Shown here piece by piece: positions 1 to 6,930 of a DNA stretch of 41,215 bases. The first letter of the stretch is position 1. Each line of letters starts with the position of its first letter. Origin of the DNA: Coriobacteriia bacterium (lineage in GTDB: Bacteria > Actinomycetota > Coriobacteriia > Anaerosomatales > Kmv31); NCBI GenBank assembly GCA_014859305.1, contig JACUUM010000017.1, forward strand, positions 1 to 41,215. Direction: 5' to 3'. The position numbers and the translations under genes are program-made. A model generated the notes under the pieces. That model made no database searches. It was not told the origin of the DNA and saw only the letters and a program-made list of their open reading frames with translations.

Positions 1-482
1 TTGGCGATGAGCTTGTCGACGGCCGTCTCGACGGTCACGGGGTCGACGCCGCCGACGAGCTTCTCGCACGCGAGCCCGACGCAGTCCGAGGCTTGCTGGC
101 GCAGCGTCGCCAGCTCGCTCTCGCGCGCCTTGGCGATCTCGGCCCGGCCCCGCTCGAGCATCTCCGAGACCTCCGCCATCGAGTCCTCGAGGATCGTCTT
201 GCGCTCGCGTTCGGCTTGCTCCTTGCCCGCCCGGACGACCGAGTCGGCCTCGGTCTGCGCCTCCGCGACGATCTCGGCGGCCGAAGCCTCCGCCTCGCCC
301 CACATCCGGTCGGCCTCGGAGTGCTGCGCGCGGGCCGCCTCGAACCGCGCTTCCCGCGCCTCCATCACCCGGATGTACGGCAGGAAGTAGACCTTCCGCG
401 CGACCGCGTAGGTCGCCGAGAAGATCGCCATCACCGATACGATCACAGGCGGGTTGATCTGGTTGAGAGGATTGAGGTCCAT
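1..482 (-). CDS. atpF: ATP synthase F0 subunit b (C-terminal end outside window)
   Basis: Peripheral-stalk subunit b of the F1F0-ATP synthase, holding F1 static relative to the a/c motor. The reading frame starts at an ATG preceded by GGGAGG and stays open for 160 codons to the left edge, so the stop lies just outside. Residues about 10-35 form a single hydrophobic anchor. The rest is a highly charged, Ala/Glu/Arg-rich helix of the kind that forms the b-dimer coiled coil. Family members are about 160-180 residues long, so little is missing. It follows atpE by 31 bp in the usual a-c-b order; delta, alpha, gamma, beta and epsilon would be expected next outside the window. I assign it by architecture and position rather than by a diagnostic motif. 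Confidence 0.9.
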   Translation of the reverse strand, partial: MDLNPLNQINPPVIVSVMAIFSATYAVARKVYFLPYIRVMEAREARFEAARAQHSEADRMWGEAEASAAEIVAEAQTEADSVVRAGKEQAERERKTILEDSMAEVSEMLERGRAEIAKARESELATLRQQASDCVGLACEKLVGGVDPVTVETAVDKLIA

Positions 483-513
483 CTCAGCCTCCCCCTCCCG
501 TCGCTTCTCTCGA

Positions 514-750
514 TCAGCCGACCTTGCCGGACATGATCAGCGTCACGACCAGGGTGTAGATGCACAGCGCCTCGATGAGCGCCATGCCGATGAGCATCGC
601 CGTGAAGAGCTGCGCCGCTATCTCCGGCTGCCTGGTCATGCCTTCGATGGCCGAGACGGAGATGCCGCGCATGGAGATGGCCGCCGCCAGAGCGCCCACG
701 ATGATGGGCACCGTCGCGATGAGAGCCACCAGCACCGTGTTCATTTCCAC
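514..750 (-). CDS. atpE: ATP synthase F0 subunit c
   Basis: Proteolipid of the rotor ring, 78 aa, with two transmembrane helices (about 5-27 and 47-73) joined by a polar loop containing RQPE, the family signature. The ion-binding carboxylate is Glu60. In the sodium-binding ring of Ilyobacter tartaricus a Gln lies 33 residues before the Glu and a Ser follows it. Here those positions are Met27 and Ala61, so a proton-coupled ring is more likely. The start is a GTG six bases after GGAGGAG; an ATG two codons later is an alternative. A 7-bp perfect hairpin lies between this gene and atpB, close to the ribosome-binding site. Confidence 0.95.
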   Translation of the reverse strand: MEMNTVLVALIATVPIIVGALAAAISMRGISVSAIEGMTRQPEIAAQLFTAMLIGMALIEALCIYTLVVTLIMSGKVG

Positions 751-769
751 CGTTCTCTCCTCCCCTTCT

Positions 770-788
770 CCGGGGCTCGGCGCCCCGG
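770..788 (-). other. hairpin in the atpB-atpE intergenic gap
   Basis: A perfect 7-bp GC stem (770-776 with 782-788) and a 5-base loop sit in the 63-bp gap after the atpB stop and about 20 bases before the atpE start. There is no U tract. It may be an mRNA-processing or translation-adjusting element, because c is needed in much higher copy than a. This role is inference. Confidence 0.35.
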
Positions 789-813
789 ACGGTCTCCGAC
801 GTCCTTGCCGGAC

Positions 814-1560
814 TCAGACCCCCGCGGGGGCCGTCTCGACCGATTCCTCAGCTTTGCGCTTCTTGAACCTGGACCGCCTCGACGCCTTGGCCTTCTTCTC
901 CTCGTGATGGATCGCCCCCGCTATGAACGACGACGTCAGCAAGGTGAACACGAGAGCCTGGACGAACGCCGGTATCAGGCCGAGAGTGTGCAGGATGAGC
1001 GGGATGCCGACGGGCACCATCCCCATGACCAGCACGAGGGTCATGTGCTCTCCTCCGATGTTGCCGAAGAGTCGGAGCGAGAGCGAGAAGACGTCCGTCA
1101 CCTTGGCGATCCACTCCATCGGGTTCGGCCAGAACAGGTGTTTCACCGCCCCACCGATGCCCTGGAAGATGCCGCTGAACACGAGCGTCCCGAGGACGGC
1201 GGACAGCGCCAGCGCGAGCGTGACGCTGAAGTACGACGTCGGAGGGTTGTTCAGCACCGGCAGCGGCAGCACGCCCATCAGGTTCGCGCCGAAGATGAAC
1301 AGGAAACACGTCGCGAGAAAGGGCGCGACCTGCCTGACGATCCTCGCGCGCTCCTCCCCGTGCCCCATGTCTCGTGCCTTGCCCACGAAGAAGTCCAGGA
1401 TGAACTCCCCCACGTTCTGGCGCCCCTCGGGCACGTCCTCCGACAGTTCGCGCGAGCCCAGCACCTTGGCCAGCGCGACGAGCCCTACACCGACCAACGC
1501 GGCGTTACCCACGACGATGTACGGCATGAAGTGCTCGATGGCGGTCTTCTCCGCCTCCAT
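814..1560 (-). CDS. atpB: ATP synthase F0 subunit a
   Basis: Static proton-channel subunit of F0, 248 aa. Several hydrophobic helices are visible (about 12-34, 80-100, 110-132 and 170-215). The family signature SLSLRLFGNIGG is present, with the essential Arg at position 163 facing the c-ring carboxylate. The ATG follows GAGGAGGGGATC. The last ~30 residues are an unusually charged Lys/Arg/Glu tail after the final membrane helix. It lies 19 bp after atpI and upstream of atpE. Confidence 0.96.
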   Translation of the reverse strand: MEAEKTAIEHFMPYIVVGNAALVGVGLVALAKVLGSRELSEDVPEGRQNVGEFILDFFVGKARDMGHGEERARIVRQVAPFLATCFLFIFGANLMGVLPLPVLNNPPTSYFSVTLALALSAVLGTLVFSGIFQGIGGAVKHLFWPNPMEWIAKVTDVFSLSLRLFGNIGGEHMTLVLVMGMVPVGIPLILHTLGLIPAFVQALVFTLLTSSFIAGAIHHEEKKAKASRRSRFKKRKAEESVETAPAGV

Positions 1561-1579
1561 GGGCGATCCCCTCCTCCCA

Positions 1580-2011
1580 TCAGTGCCAGACGTCCCTGCC
1601 CGCCTTGAGCATGCGTGCGGCGACGATGATGCTGCCCACGATGAAGATGGTCGCGTCGACGACGAGCACTCCGGCGACCATGCCCCAGAAGTCGAACACG
1701 AAGGGCAGCGTGACGGCGGCCAGGAGCAGCACGGCCTTGGCGCCGAAACGTATGCCCATGTAATGGACGACGTCGCCGAGGCCTACCGTCCCGTGCTCCC
1801 CGGAATCCTCGACGGCCCGCTCCCCCCCTTTCACGATCTCCCTGAGCGTCCAGATGTCCACGACGGCTCCGACCAGGACCGCGAACGAGAAGCGCCAGTC
1901 GCGGGTGATGATCCCGCCGGTGAGAGCGACACCGGCGGTGGCCCATCGCGCCCAGCCGATCAGCTCGCGTATGAAGCTCCAGGAGTACTCGAGCCGGGAT
2001 GAGGCCGCCAT
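1580..2011 (-). CDS. atpI: ATP synthase subunit I-like membrane protein
   Basis: A 143-aa protein with four predicted membrane helices (about 20-38, 40-58, 85-105 and 110-130). It sits between atpZ and atpB, where atpI is found in many bacteria; AtpI is thought to help assemble the c-ring. The sequence itself is weakly conserved, so the call rests on size, topology and position. The start is the ATG at 2011, 11 bp after the atpZ stop and preceded by GAGGTGG. A longer reading frame continues upstream but runs through atpZ out of frame, so I reject the extension. Confidence 0.75.
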   Translation of the reverse strand: MAASSRLEYSWSFIRELIGWARWATAGVALTGGIITRDWRFSFAVLVGAVVDIWTLREIVKGGERAVEDSGEHGTVGLGDVVHYMGIRFGAKAVLLLAAVTLPFVFDFWGMVAGVLVVDATIFIVGSIIVAARMLKAGRDVWH

Positions 2012-2022
2012 CCGCCACCACC

Positions 2023-2268
2023 TCACATGAACTCGCGCAGGCGCAGCATGTCCCGCACGGCGACGAACAAGGCGAACAGCAGTCCGGCGCCGGTGAGGTA
2101 GGGGAACCAGCCGAGCCAGTTGTCGGCGAGGTAGCCGAAGAAGCCTCCGGCCACGAGGTAGCTCGGGATGAGCGACCAGACGGCGATCGAGCGCAGGAAC
2201 TCGCGCGGGATGAGATCCCGGGACAGCAAGCGCGACCGGCCGTCGCCGCTTCGAGCGGTACCACCCAT
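2023..2268 (-). CDS. atpZ: AtpZ/AtpI-type small ATP synthase accessory protein
   Basis: An 81-aa protein with a basic N-terminus and two transmembrane helices (about 29-48 and 55-75). The GGFFGYLADNWLG segment resembles the Gly-rich helix of the AtpZ/F0F1-ATPase gene 1 family, proposed to be a small ion (Mg2+/Ca2+) transporter or assembly factor of F0. It is the first gene of the atp operon. Its ATG is preceded by GAGGAAGG with good spacing. The promoter with the Rex-like operator lies about 210 bases upstream. Confidence 0.75.
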   Translation of the reverse strand: MGGTARSGDGRSRLLSRDLIPREFLRSIAVWSLIPSYLVAGGFFGYLADNWLGWFPYLTGAGLLFALFVAVRDMLRLREFM

Positions 2269-2385
2269 GGCGCACCTTCCTCGGTCGCGCCCGACGGCGC
2301 ATCCGGCGCTTCGTCCCGTAGAGAACGGGCGATCGTCATGGGTGGTGCGGGCAGGGCAGTCTGAACGGCTTGCGGGTCTGACGGC

Positions 2386-2481
2386 TCAGGCCACTCGTCC
2401 GGTGTTCCATCCGGTCGCTCGACGCTGCGGGACTCGTCGCTTCGGGACCTTCGGACTTGTCCGGTCTTCCTGGTCTGCCAT
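2386..2481 (-). CDS. possible leaderless 31-aa leader ORF of the atp operon (doubtful)
   Basis: An ATG lies five bases after the TACATT -10 element and opens a 31-codon frame ending in TGA 117 bp before atpZ. The product would be very basic (many Arg/Lys) with no hydrophobic segment. Leaderless mRNAs are common in Actinobacteria, so translation is possible. No homology is recognised and chance occurrence in GC-rich DNA is quite likely. Confidence 0.2.
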   Translation of the reverse strand: MADQEDRTSPKVPKRRVPQRRATGWNTGRVA

Positions 2482-2485
2482 CTTG

Positions 2486-2514
2486 AATGTACCACTACTT
2501 GTGAGGGTTGTCAC
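2486..2514 (-). promoter_or_regulatory. predicted promoter of the atp operon
   Basis: On the minus strand GTGACA (2514-2509, 5/6 of the -35 consensus) is followed after exactly 17 bases by TACATT (2491-2486, 4/6 of -10). Transcription would start near 2480. It is the best sigma-70-like match in the gap before atpZ, in an AT-richer patch than its surroundings. Confidence 0.55.
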
Positions 2515-2516
2515 AA
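2499..2516. promoter_or_regulatory. Rex-type operator (TTGTGA-N6-TCACAA)
   Basis: An 18-bp perfect-arm palindrome, TTGTGA GGGTTG TCACAA, spans the -35 hexamer and most of the spacer of the atp promoter. The arms equal the known consensus of the NADH/NAD+-sensing repressor Rex of Actinobacteria and Firmicutes. The inner five bases of each arm also fit CRP-type sites. Its place over the -35 element fits a repressor, which favours Rex. Confidence 0.65.
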
Positions 2517-2775
2517 TCGTTCTGGATAAAACGGCAGGTCAAGCGCACGCTAAGGTCCGTTCAGATGTTTTCAGGCTCGTTTTTGCTGGCTGAACGAAGA
2601 TGCACCAGGCTTAGCGCCGAGATGACCAGCCGTTCTCACGGCGGCGAGTGTGGGCGACGGCGGCCGGCAAGGGCAGGCAGGAACGACTTCGTTCGTTCAC
2701 CGACTGGATCTCGAAGAAGGATCAACGCCATCTGCAAGCAGGGGGCAGGCACGAAGACCCTGGAGCTGGCCGTCC

Positions 2776-4704
2776 TCAGCACGTCCGCGACTCCGCGCCC
2801 AGCCGTTCCGCGAACTCGTCCAGTGGCCGTGACCCGACCTCCCCCTCCGAGCGCTCGCGAACCGAGACGGCACCGGCCTCCGCCTCCTTGTCGCCCACCA
2901 CGAGCATGTACGGCACCTTGCGCTGCTGCCCCTTGGCGATCTTGACCCGCATCGGCTCGTTCTCGGCGTAGACCTCCACGCGCCCTCCAGCGGCCTCCAG
3001 ACGCTCCCGAACCTCTTCGGCGTAGGGCAGATGACGGTCGGCTATCGGGATGACCACCGCCTGCACAGGAGCCAGCCAGACCGGGAAGGCGCCGGCGTAG
3101 TGCTCGATGAGGATCCCGAGGAAGCGCTCCATGGAGCCGAGCAGCGTGCGGTGGAGCATGAACGGCCGCGCCTCGGTGTTCTCAGGCGTGCGGTAGGTCA
3201 GGTCGAACCTCTCGGGGTTGTTGAAGTCCACCTGGATCGTCGCGCACTGCCACTCGCGGCCGATGGCGTCACGCAGCTTGACGTCGATCTTGGGGCCGTA
3301 GAACGCGCCGTCGCCCTCGTTGATCGCGTATCGCTTCCCGCGCCTCTCGAGCGCGGCCATCAGCGAGCGCGTCGCGTGGTCCCACTGCTCGTCGGTGCCG
3401 ATCGCCTTCTCCGGACGGGTCGACACCTCGTGCGCGTAGCCGAAGCCGAAGGTCGCCATCGCCCAGTCGACGAGGTCGAGCATCGCTTCGACCTCTTCGA
3501 CCACCTGGTCGTTGGTGCAGAAGATGTGGGCGTCGTCCTGCGTGAAGCCGCGCGCCCTCATGAGGCCGTGCACCACTCCGGACATCTCGTGCCGGTACAC
3601 CGTGCCGAACTCGAACCAGCGCAAGGGCAGGTCGCGGTAGCTGCGGATGTCGGCCCCGTACACGTAGATGTGACCCGGGCAGTTCATCGGCTTGACGGCG
3701 TACTCCGAAGTCCTGCCCTCCCCCTCTTCGGTGGTGAAGAAGTACATGTTGTCGCGGTAGTAGTCGTAGTGGCCGGAGATGCGCCACGTGTCGGCCTTGT
3801 AGATGTGCGGCGTGATGAGCTCCGCGTAGCCGCGTCGGTACAGCTCGGCGCGCTCCCAGTCCTGCAGCAGGCGCAGGACGCGGGCGCCCTTCGGGTGGTA
3901 GAGCGGCAGGCCGGCGCCGGCGGACTCGTTGAACGAGAAGAGGTCCAGCTCGCGTCCGAGCTTGCGGTGGTCGCGCTTCTCGGCCTCCTCGAGGCGGGTC
4001 AGGTACGCCTGCAGCTCCCTCGCGGTCGGCCAGACGGTGCCGTATATCCGCTGCAGCATCGGGCGGCTCGAGTCGCCGCGCCAGTAGGCGCCCGCCACCT
4101 TCATGAGCTTGAAGTGGGTCAGTCTGCCGGTGTCGGGGACGTGCGGACCCCGGCACAGGTCCGTGAAGCCGCCCTGCGTGTAGAGGCAGACCTGCTCGTC
4201 GTCGGGCAGTTCCCCGAGCAGCTCCTGCTTGTAGGGCTGGCCCTCCATCCTGTCTTGCGCCTCGGCGCGGTCGACCTCGGCACGCCGGAACGGCAGCTCC
4301 TCGGCGACGATCTCGCGCATCCGCGCCTCGATCCGTTCGAGGTCCTCCGGGGTGAACGGGCGTTCCACCTCGAAGTCGTAGTAGAAGCCGTCCTCGATCG
4401 CCGGGCCGATGCCGAGCCTGGCGCCCGGGAAGAGCGACCGGACCGCCTCGGCCATCACGTGAGCGGCCGAGTGGCGCAGGACCTCCAGCGACTCCGGGTC
4501 GCGGTCCGTGAGTATCCGCGCCTCGTCCCCCTCGCGAAGGCGCCTGCCGAGGTCGACCACCTCGCCGTCGATCCGCGCCGCTATCGCCGCGGCGGCCAGC
4601 CGAGGACCGATCGACGCGGCGAGGTCCCCAACGGTCGATCCCTCGGGGAGGCGCCTCGCGCTCCCGTCGGGGAGCCTGACGGTGATCTCGGGCACGGCTG
4701 CCAC
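2776..4704 (-). CDS. thrS: threonine--tRNA ligase
   Basis: Class II aminoacyl-tRNA synthetase charging tRNA-Thr in the cytosol, 642 aa (family about 640). In order: an N-terminal TGS domain (about 5-67), the second additional/editing domain with an HSAAH motif (around 80), the class II catalytic core, and a C-terminal anticodon-binding domain (about 535-630). The catalytic zinc ligands are recognisable as the Cys of MNCPGH, the His of YRHEMSG and the His of FMLHRTLLGS. Two GTG codons are adjacent; AAGGAG directly abuts the first, so the second (4704) has the better spacing. A 14-bp hairpin lies 47 bp upstream. There is no room for a T-box leader. Confidence 0.96.
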   Translation of the reverse strand: MAAVPEITVRLPDGSARRLPEGSTVGDLAASIGPRLAAAAIAARIDGEVVDLGRRLREGDEARILTDRDPESLEVLRHSAAHVMAEAVRSLFPGARLGIGPAIEDGFYYDFEVERPFTPEDLERIEARMREIVAEELPFRRAEVDRAEAQDRMEGQPYKQELLGELPDDEQVCLYTQGGFTDLCRGPHVPDTGRLTHFKLMKVAGAYWRGDSSRPMLQRIYGTVWPTARELQAYLTRLEEAEKRDHRKLGRELDLFSFNESAGAGLPLYHPKGARVLRLLQDWERAELYRRGYAELITPHIYKADTWRISGHYDYYRDNMYFFTTEEGEGRTSEYAVKPMNCPGHIYVYGADIRSYRDLPLRWFEFGTVYRHEMSGVVHGLMRARGFTQDDAHIFCTNDQVVEEVEAMLDLVDWAMATFGFGYAHEVSTRPEKAIGTDEQWDHATRSLMAALERRGKRYAINEGDGAFYGPKIDVKLRDAIGREWQCATIQVDFNNPERFDLTYRTPENTEARPFMLHRTLLGSMERFLGILIEHYAGAFPVWLAPVQAVVIPIADRHLPYAEEVRERLEAAGGRVEVYAENEPMRVKIAKGQQRKVPYMLVVGDKEAEAGAVSVRERSEGEVGSRPLDEFAERLGAESRTC

Positions 4705-4751
4705 CACTCCTTCGCGCGATCCCGCGTCCGGGACGGGTCAGGGTACCGGAA

Positions 4752-4783
4752 CGCCCCGTGGCGGCCTCGGCCGCCACGGGGCG
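4752..4783 (-). terminator. 14-bp perfect hairpin, terminator-like
   Basis: Bases 4752-4765 pair perfectly with 4770-4783 around a CTCG loop. It lies 26 bases after the stop of the zinc-ribbon gene and 47 bases before thrS. No U tract follows on the minus strand, as is common in GC-rich genomes. It could end transcription of the zinc-ribbon gene or act in the thrS leader. Confidence 0.5.
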
Positions 4784-4809
4784 CGTCGCGGACGCTACAG
4801 CCCCTTATT

Positions 4810-5268
4810 CTACTGCTTGGTCTTGCAGAAGGGGCACACGTTCCACGCGAGCTTGAGGGGCTTGCCGCACTCGACGCAGCTCTTGCGGAGCTTCTTCATG
4901 CAGTACGGGCAGATGAGGAAGTCCTTCTCGACGGGCTTGTGACACCCGGGACAGGTCTCCATGTCCCGGGCGAGCGATATCTCCTTGTGCCGTATCTCGA
5001 GGTCGCGCTCGCGCGTGTCGTCGGCATACTCGGGAGGCCGCACGATCATGTAGATGATCCAAGCCGGGATGCCGAGGAAGACGAGGCTGAACACCGCGAC
5101 GGTCAGTGCCCAGAACCAGCCCATCGCGCCGCGCCGGGAAGCGTCGCGGTAGGTCCAGAAGACGAGCGCGACGCTGAACACGATGTAGAACAGCAGCAGG
5201 AGCTGCGAGATGAGCCGGAACGTGTCAGAGTTGGTGATAGGCGCGAACAGATCCGTCAGCTCGCCCAT
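4810..5268 (-). CDS. membrane protein with double zinc ribbon
   Basis: A 152-aa protein of unknown function. Residues 18-39 and 50-76 are two transmembrane helices. They are followed by a charged linker and two treble-clef/zinc-ribbon units with CPxC/CxxC knuckles: Cys106/109/120/123 and Cys131/134/145/148. Eight cysteines in four pairs should bind two zinc ions, placing a double-zinc-ribbon domain at the very C-terminus on one face of the membrane. The start is the ATG at 5268 behind GGAGGAAAGGGAG; the frame is open further upstream but lacks a ribosome-binding site. It is transcribed divergently from panD. No specific function can be assigned; such ribbons often mediate protein contacts. 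Confidence 0.8.
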   Translation of the reverse strand: MGELTDLFAPITNSDTFRLISQLLLLFYIVFSVALVFWTYRDASRRGAMGWFWALTVAVFSLVFLGIPAWIIYMIVRPPEYADDTRERDLEIRHKEISLARDMETCPGCHKPVEKDFLICPYCMKKLRKSCVECGKPLKLAWNVCPFCKTKQ

Positions 5269-5336
5269 GGACTCCCTTTCCTCCCGCCCGGGCTCCGCCG
5301 GGAACGTCGTCCGCTCCTGCCGCAGGGCGACAGGTG

Positions 5337-5342
5337 ATTCTA
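5337..5342 (-). promoter_or_regulatory. -10-like TAGAAT for the zinc-ribbon gene
   Basis: TAGAAT (5/6 of the -10 consensus) on the minus strand, about 70 bases before the ATG of the zinc-ribbon gene. No good -35 is visible. The same hexamer occurs on the plus strand at 5395-5400, making a divergent arrangement. Confidence 0.4.
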
Positions 5343-5394
5343 CCATTCCGACGCCACCACCCGCCCCCTGAAGAAGGGCTTGGCGCTGCTGGGG

Positions 5395-5400
5395 TAGAAT
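5395..5400 (+). promoter_or_regulatory. -10-like TAGAAT for panD
   Basis: TAGAAT on the plus strand, 94 bases upstream of the panD ATG, without a clear -35 hexamer. It is the best promoter-like element in the divergent gap. Confidence 0.4.
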
Positions 5401-5493
5401 GACTCATCACCCCCGCCACCGGGCCTCGTCACGGCGACACGGCGAGTACCCGGGCCCGGTGTAGGTACCCAGGTGTTGGGAGCTTCCCACGCG

Positions 5494-5889
5494 ATGAGAC
5501 GCAAGATGATGTACGGAAAGATCCACCGTGCGACGGTCACGGGGGCCGACGTCTCCTACGAGGGGAGCGTCACGATCGACGCCGCCCTCATGGAGGCGGC
5601 CGACATACTCCCCAACGAGGCCGTATGGATCTGGGACGTGGACAACGGCGCTCGGCTCGAGACCTACGCGATCCCCGGCGCCCGCGGCTCGGGGGTGGTG
5701 TGCGTGAACGGCGCGGCGGCGCGCAGCGTGAGTGAGGGCGACAAGGTGATCATCGCCACGTTCGTCGAGATGGCCGACGCCGAGGCCCGCTCCCACCGCC
5801 CGACGGTGGTCTTCGTGGACGACCGCAACCGCATCAGCGCAGGGCGCTCCGAGCACGGCGGCCAGACCGGCGTCGCCCGGATCAGGTAG
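5494..5889 (+). CDS. panD: aspartate 1-decarboxylase precursor
   Basis: Pyruvoyl-dependent enzyme that makes beta-alanine from L-aspartate for pantothenate and coenzyme A synthesis; cytosolic tetramer. The protein is 131 aa, the usual length being 120-140. The N-terminal block GKIHRATVT and the YEGS cleavage site are intact: self-cleavage between Gly24 and Ser25 gives the pyruvoyl group. Earlier in-frame GTG/TTG codons exist, but the family begins with M-x-R-x-M, so I choose the ATG at 5494. It is a single plus-strand gene that converges on and overlaps the stop region of the downstream ATPase gene by 8 bp. A CoA supply gene suits an acetyl-CoA-producing organism, but no closer link is visible. 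Confidence 0.95.
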   Translation: MRRKMMYGKIHRATVTGADVSYEGSVTIDAALMEAADILPNEAVWIWDVDNGARLETYAIPGARGSGVVCVNGAAARSVSEGDKVIIATFVEMADAEARSHRPTVVFVDDRNRISAGRSEHGGQTGVARIR

Positions 5890-6802
5890 GGAGCACGCCG
5901 CTTCCCTGCCCGTCCTCCGGCTCGACCACCTCGACCCGCGCCTCGGCCAGCTCCTCGGGCGTCCGCAGGACGTGGACCGACGTGAACCCCTCCTCGGGCA
6001 GGCCCGGCAGCGAGTGGCGCAGGTGGCGCAGCTGCCCCCGTACTGCCGCCACCGGGACCTTGCGCCCGGCCCGGGCCTCGTTGCGCTCGAGGCACAGCTC
6101 CTCGGGGAGGTCCAGCACGATGGCGACGGCCGGCCGGCGGTGATGCCGCGATATGGCGAGCAGCTCCGCCCGCTTGTCGGCGGTCACGTTGGTCGCGTCC
6201 ACCACCGTCAGCCGCCGGTGCTTCAGACGCATCCCCACGATCTGGTACATGAGCTTGAACGCGTCGGCGGAGGCCTTGGTGGGGTCGTCGGAGACGCGCT
6301 CCCGCAACTCGTCCGAGGACACCGTCGCCGACGGCCGGAAGTTGCGCGCCGCGAACGACGTCTTCCCGCAGCCCGCGGCGCCTACCAGGACCACCAGCGC
6401 CTCGCCGGGCAGCCGGATGACGCCTCGGGAGCGCGCTTGCGACATCGCTATCCCCGCGGTCCCCGCCTCGCCGCCGCCGGGCTCCCAGTCCGCGACCCCC
6501 TCCGAGAGCGCGCGGAGCCGGGCGCTCTCCCGGGCGAGAGCCGCCGTCGTAGCGAGGCGAGCCGCCAGCGGGGCGACCGCGACGACGAAGGCCGCGAGCG
6601 TGCCCGCGAGGACGTTCCCGGCGAGCATGCGGAACGAGAAGAACGCCGCGCCCACGGCGTTCGCCCCCCCGAGAGCGACGAGCGCCATGCGAACGGAGTC
6701 CCGCGCGGCGACGGGACGCGCGTCGGCGAAGGCGTGCAGTGCGGCGCTGGCTGCGAGGAACGACAGTGCCACGGCGTACCCCACGACGTCCGTCACCCTC
6801 AC
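5882..6802 (-). CDS. membrane-anchored Pnkp-like polynucleotide kinase domain ATPase
   Basis: A 306-aa protein in two parts. Residues 1-90 hold about three hydrophobic segments (5-26, 36-58, 63-84), a putative membrane anchor. Residues 130-290 are a P-loop kinase: Walker [10 protein letters not shown] at 141-149, a SSDELR segment after it, VDATN at 201-205, and a lid-like [10 protein letters not shown] region. From memory these blocks match the 5'-OH polynucleotide kinase domain of bacterial Pnkp RNA repair proteins. The phosphatase and ligase domains of Pnkp are absent, as is a neighbouring Hen1. The start is a GTG behind AAGGAGG. It lies 128 bp downstream of fdhA, so read-through from that operon is possible. 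Substrate and cellular role are unknown. Confidence 0.7.
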   Translation of the reverse strand: MRVTDVVGYAVALSFLAASAALHAFADARPVAARDSVRMALVALGGANAVGAAFFSFRMLAGNVLAGTLAAFVVAVAPLAARLATTAALARESARLRALSEGVADWEPGGGEAGTAGIAMSQARSRGVIRLPGEALVVLVGAAGCGKTSFAARNFRPSATVSSDELRERVSDDPTKASADAFKLMYQIVGMRLKHRRLTVVDATNVTADKRAELLAISRHHRRPAVAIVLDLPEELCLERNEARAGRKVPVAAVRGQLRHLRHSLPGLPEEGFTSVHVLRTPEELAEARVEVVEPEDGQGSGVLPT

Positions 6803-6907
6803 GGCTCCGCCTCCTTCCCGTCCTCACCTGCTCGCCCCGCCCCGTCGAAGTGTAGCCGAACGCGGACGACGGACGGCGGCCCGAGGAGGCCGGGGCGGAC
6901 ACGGAGA

Positions 6908-6930
6908 CGCCGCCGGGCGTGCGGGCGGCG
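6908..6930 (-). terminator. GC hairpin directly after fdhA
   Basis: A 7-bp stem (6908-6914 with 6924-6930) with a 9-base loop starts immediately after the fdhA stop codon. It has no U tract. It is a candidate end of the 22-kb operon, but weak evidence alone. Confidence 0.35.

Larger units (their letters stand above)
2269..2775. other. 507-bp intergenic region between thrS and atpZ
   Basis: No convincing conserved gene on either strand. It holds the minus-strand promoter for the atp operon with its overlapping palindrome, and a 31-codon minus-strand reading frame (2386-2481) starting at the predicted transcription start. A small hairpin (GAACGA/TCGTTC) lies near 2690. The left ~200 bp is the untranslated leader of the atp mRNA. 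I saw no U-tract terminator after thrS. Confidence 0.6.

Noticed and set aside
1485-2495. A 336-codon minus-strand frame across the atp leader and atpZ/atpI
   Set aside because: It overlaps atpZ and atpI out of frame, starts inside the promoter and has no recognisable domain.
2499-2516. CRP-family operator (TGTGA-N6-TCACA)
   Set aside because: The sequence also fits CRP, but the full six-base arms and position over the -35 fit repressor Rex better; kept as the alternative.
4705-4760. T-box leader before thrS
   Set aside because: Only about 100 bases separate the genes and no T-box sequence or specifier stem is visible.
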